From assembly GCA_020692355.1 (NCBI GenBank), contig JAIMKP010000003.1, positions 55,251-119,250 of the forward strand: a stretch of 64,000 bases of DNA, read 5' to 3'. The number at the start of each line of letters is the position of its first letter. Position 1 is the stretch's first letter. Both the position numbers and the translations under genes were made by a program. Below, piece after piece: positions 62,553 through 64,000 of this stretch. The notes below the pieces were generated by a model. It searched no databases. It was not told the origin of the DNA and saw nothing but the letters and a program-made list of their open reading frames with translations. The stretch is from Desulfosporosinus sp. (GTDB lineage Bacteria; Bacillota; Desulfitobacteriia; Desulfitobacteriales; Desulfitobacteriaceae).

Positions 62553-64000
62553 ATGAACTACTTACTCGTTGAACACATTCTTGGCCGTCTGATGATCGCT
62601 TATGCGGCCATGATGGGCGTTCCGTTGTTACTCGCTCTCATCGGGCAAGAAGGAAGCATCCTTCCTTTTCTCATTACCATATCGGTTACAGTGGTCGTGG
62701 GGCTCATCCTACTCAGCCACGGGCGGAAGGATGGGCGCATGGGCCTGCGCGAAGGTTTTGCGATCGTTGCCGGGGCCTGGCTACTAACCTCCTTAACGGG
62801 GGCTTTGCCTTTTTATCTTAGCGCTGCGGTACCCACTTATCTTGATGGTATTTTTGAAACTGTATCAGGGCTTACCACCACGGGAGCCAGTGTAATTGAC
62901 GATGTGGAAATCCTCTCGAACAGCATTCTCCTTTGGCGTAGCCTCACGCACTGGCTGGGGGGCATGGGGATCATCGTCCTCTTTATCGTTTTTCTGCCAA
63001 ATATCGGCGCTGGAGCGGTTCATATGTTCAACGCCGAAGTGCCTGGACCCATTTCCGAACGGGTACTTCCTCGGATTCGGGACAATGCCATTAAGCTCTG
63101 GCAAATTTATGTCGGAATTACCGTGGTTGAAATCATTCTCCTCATGCTTGCAGGCATGCCTTGGTTCGATGCGATCAATCACTCTTTCGCAACCCTGGCG
63201 ACAGGCGGATTTTCCACAAAAAATGCGAGCATCAAGCAGTTCGATAGCTTAGCGATCGAACTGATCATCGTGGTCTTCATGATCATTGCCGGGGGAAACT
63301 TTGGCCTCTATTATTCGGCTTGGCGTCACGGCTTTAAGAAGATTTTCAAAGATCTCGAGTTTCGCACTTATCTCATTCTTATCGCCATTTCTACACTGGC
63401 TATTGCCGTGAGCCTGTGGCTCACGATGGGAGAAGAAATCGGCTCCTCCCTCCGCATGGCGCTGTTTCAGGTCGTATCGATCATCACGACAACGGGCTTT
63501 GCCTCTGCTGATTTTGATAAATGGCCTTCGGCTGCCAAAATCATCCTTCTGCTGCTCATGTTCATCGGCGGCAGCGCCGGATCCACCGCAGGCGGGATCA
63601 AAGTCTCCCGGCTTATCCTCCTGTTTAAAATGGGCTGGGCGGAATTAAGACGAGCGATCCATCCTCGCGCAGTCGTGAATATCCGCTTTGAGAAGAAGAC
63701 CGTGGATCCGCTCATTATGAACACCGTAGCTACCTTCTTCTTCCTTTTCATCGTCATTTTCGCCGTGGCAACCCTACTTCTCGCCGCTACTGGCTTGGAG
63801 CCGTGGGATGCCATGGGTGCCGTGGCTGCTACCCTCGGCAACGTCGGCCCTGGTTTTGGGATCGTCGGCCCCACCACCACTTACTCCGCAATCAACACCT
63901 TTGGGAAAAGTATCCTCATCCTCTGCATGCTACTCGGACGTCTCGAACTCTTTACTCTGCTCGTCCTCCTGCAGCCTGAATTCTGGCGCACCCGCAAGGG
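62553..64000 (+). CDS. trkH: Trk K+ uptake membrane subunit TrkH, runs off the window
   Basis: The frame opens at ATG 62553 after AAGGCAGGG and is open to the end of the window (482 complete codons, close to the full length of about 485). Pore motifs include VSGLTTTGASVIDDVE, FATLATGGFSTKNAS, VSIITTTGFASADFDKW and AATLGNVGPGFG, with GGSAGSTAGGIKVSRL characteristic of TrkH. It transports K+ under TrkA control. Confidence 0.95.
   Translation, partial: MNYLLVEHILGRLMIAYAAMMGVPLLLALIGQEGSILPFLITISVTVVVGLILLSHGRKDGRMGLREGFAIVAGAWLLTSLTGALPFYLSAAVPTYLDGIFETVSGLTTTGASVIDDVEILSNSILLWRSLTHWLGGMGIIVLFIVFLPNIGAGAVHMFNAEVPGPISERVLPRIRDNAIKLWQIYVGITVVEIILLMLAGMPWFDAINHSFATLATGGFSTKNASIKQFDSLAIELIIVVFMIIAGGNFGLYYSAWRHGFKKIFKDLEFRTYLILIAISTLAIAVSLWLTMGEEIGSSLRMALFQVVSIITTTGFASADFDKWPSAAKIILLLLMFIGGSAGSTAGGIKVSRLILLFKMGWAELRRAIHPRAVVNIRFEKKTVDPLIMNTVATFFFLFIVIFAVATLLLAATGLEPWDAMGAVAATLGNVGPGFGIVGPTTTYSAINTFGKSILILCMLLGRLELFTLLVLLQPEFWRTRK

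Overview
The window reads as a chromosome segment of a strictly anaerobic, moderate-GC low-GC-lineage Gram-positive (Firmicutes), most like the Peptococcaceae (Desulfitobacterium/Desulfosporosinus type). This is inference from gene content: two tungsten/molybdenum aldehyde:ferredoxin oxidoreductases, anaerobic glpABC with a GlpP antiterminator, a transcriptional TPP riboswitch, strong AGGAGG ribosome sites, lipoprotein-type binding proteins and sigma-54 control. No rRNA, phage or CRISPR is visible.

Layout. 1-500: the start of a probable 2-hydroxyacyl-CoA dehydratase-like gene, preceded by an unusual long-variable-arm tRNA-Cys. 505-12271: a membrane GGDEF/EAL regulator and a divergent giant cyclic beta-1,2-glucan synthase. 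12268-16500: an OYE reductase, an 870-bp gene-free stretch full of repeats and hairpins, a small hypothetical gene, a 5'-truncated TnpB element and a PIN/Phd toxin-antitoxin pair. 16700-29800: a sigma-54-controlled catabolic cluster (gamma-glutamyl-amine synthetase, SDR, AOR, permease, PuuD-like hydrolase) beside its activator and a Pot-type ABC importer. 29800-36400: a Ugp-type importer with glycerophosphodiesterase, then Na/phosphate symporter and PhoU. 36400-39960: a GntR regulator, second AOR and its own ThiS/MoaD-like protein. 40041-45641: glpCBA, VapD and GlpP, with a terminator in the glpA leader. 45716-51698: glutaredoxin-like protein, then TPP riboswitch and thiS-G-H-F-E-C. 51846-54250: ureD followed by a urea-uptake/urease locus collapsed by several deletions, including an in-frame UrtC-UreG chimera. 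54424-56733: an O-methyltransferase divergent from an EamA exporter. 56837-64000: XRE-cupin regulator, AzlCD, and two K+ uptake systems (Ktr and Trk) flanking a broken cyclase gene.

The most striking item is the exporter leader at 55591-55819. A 16-codon leader peptide with an excellent ribosome site is followed by four mutually exclusive RNA segments, the last of which buries the exporter's own ribosome site. This is the architecture of erm/cat-type translational attenuators, here on a DMT-family exporter that shares a back-to-back promoter with a methyltransferase. Second is the tRNA-Cys at 258-352, which has a selenocysteine-tRNA-like body but cysteine identity elements. Third is the sigma-54 cluster, whose enzyme set suggests ferredoxin-linked anaerobic breakdown of an amine or amino alcohol through gamma-glutamyl intermediates.
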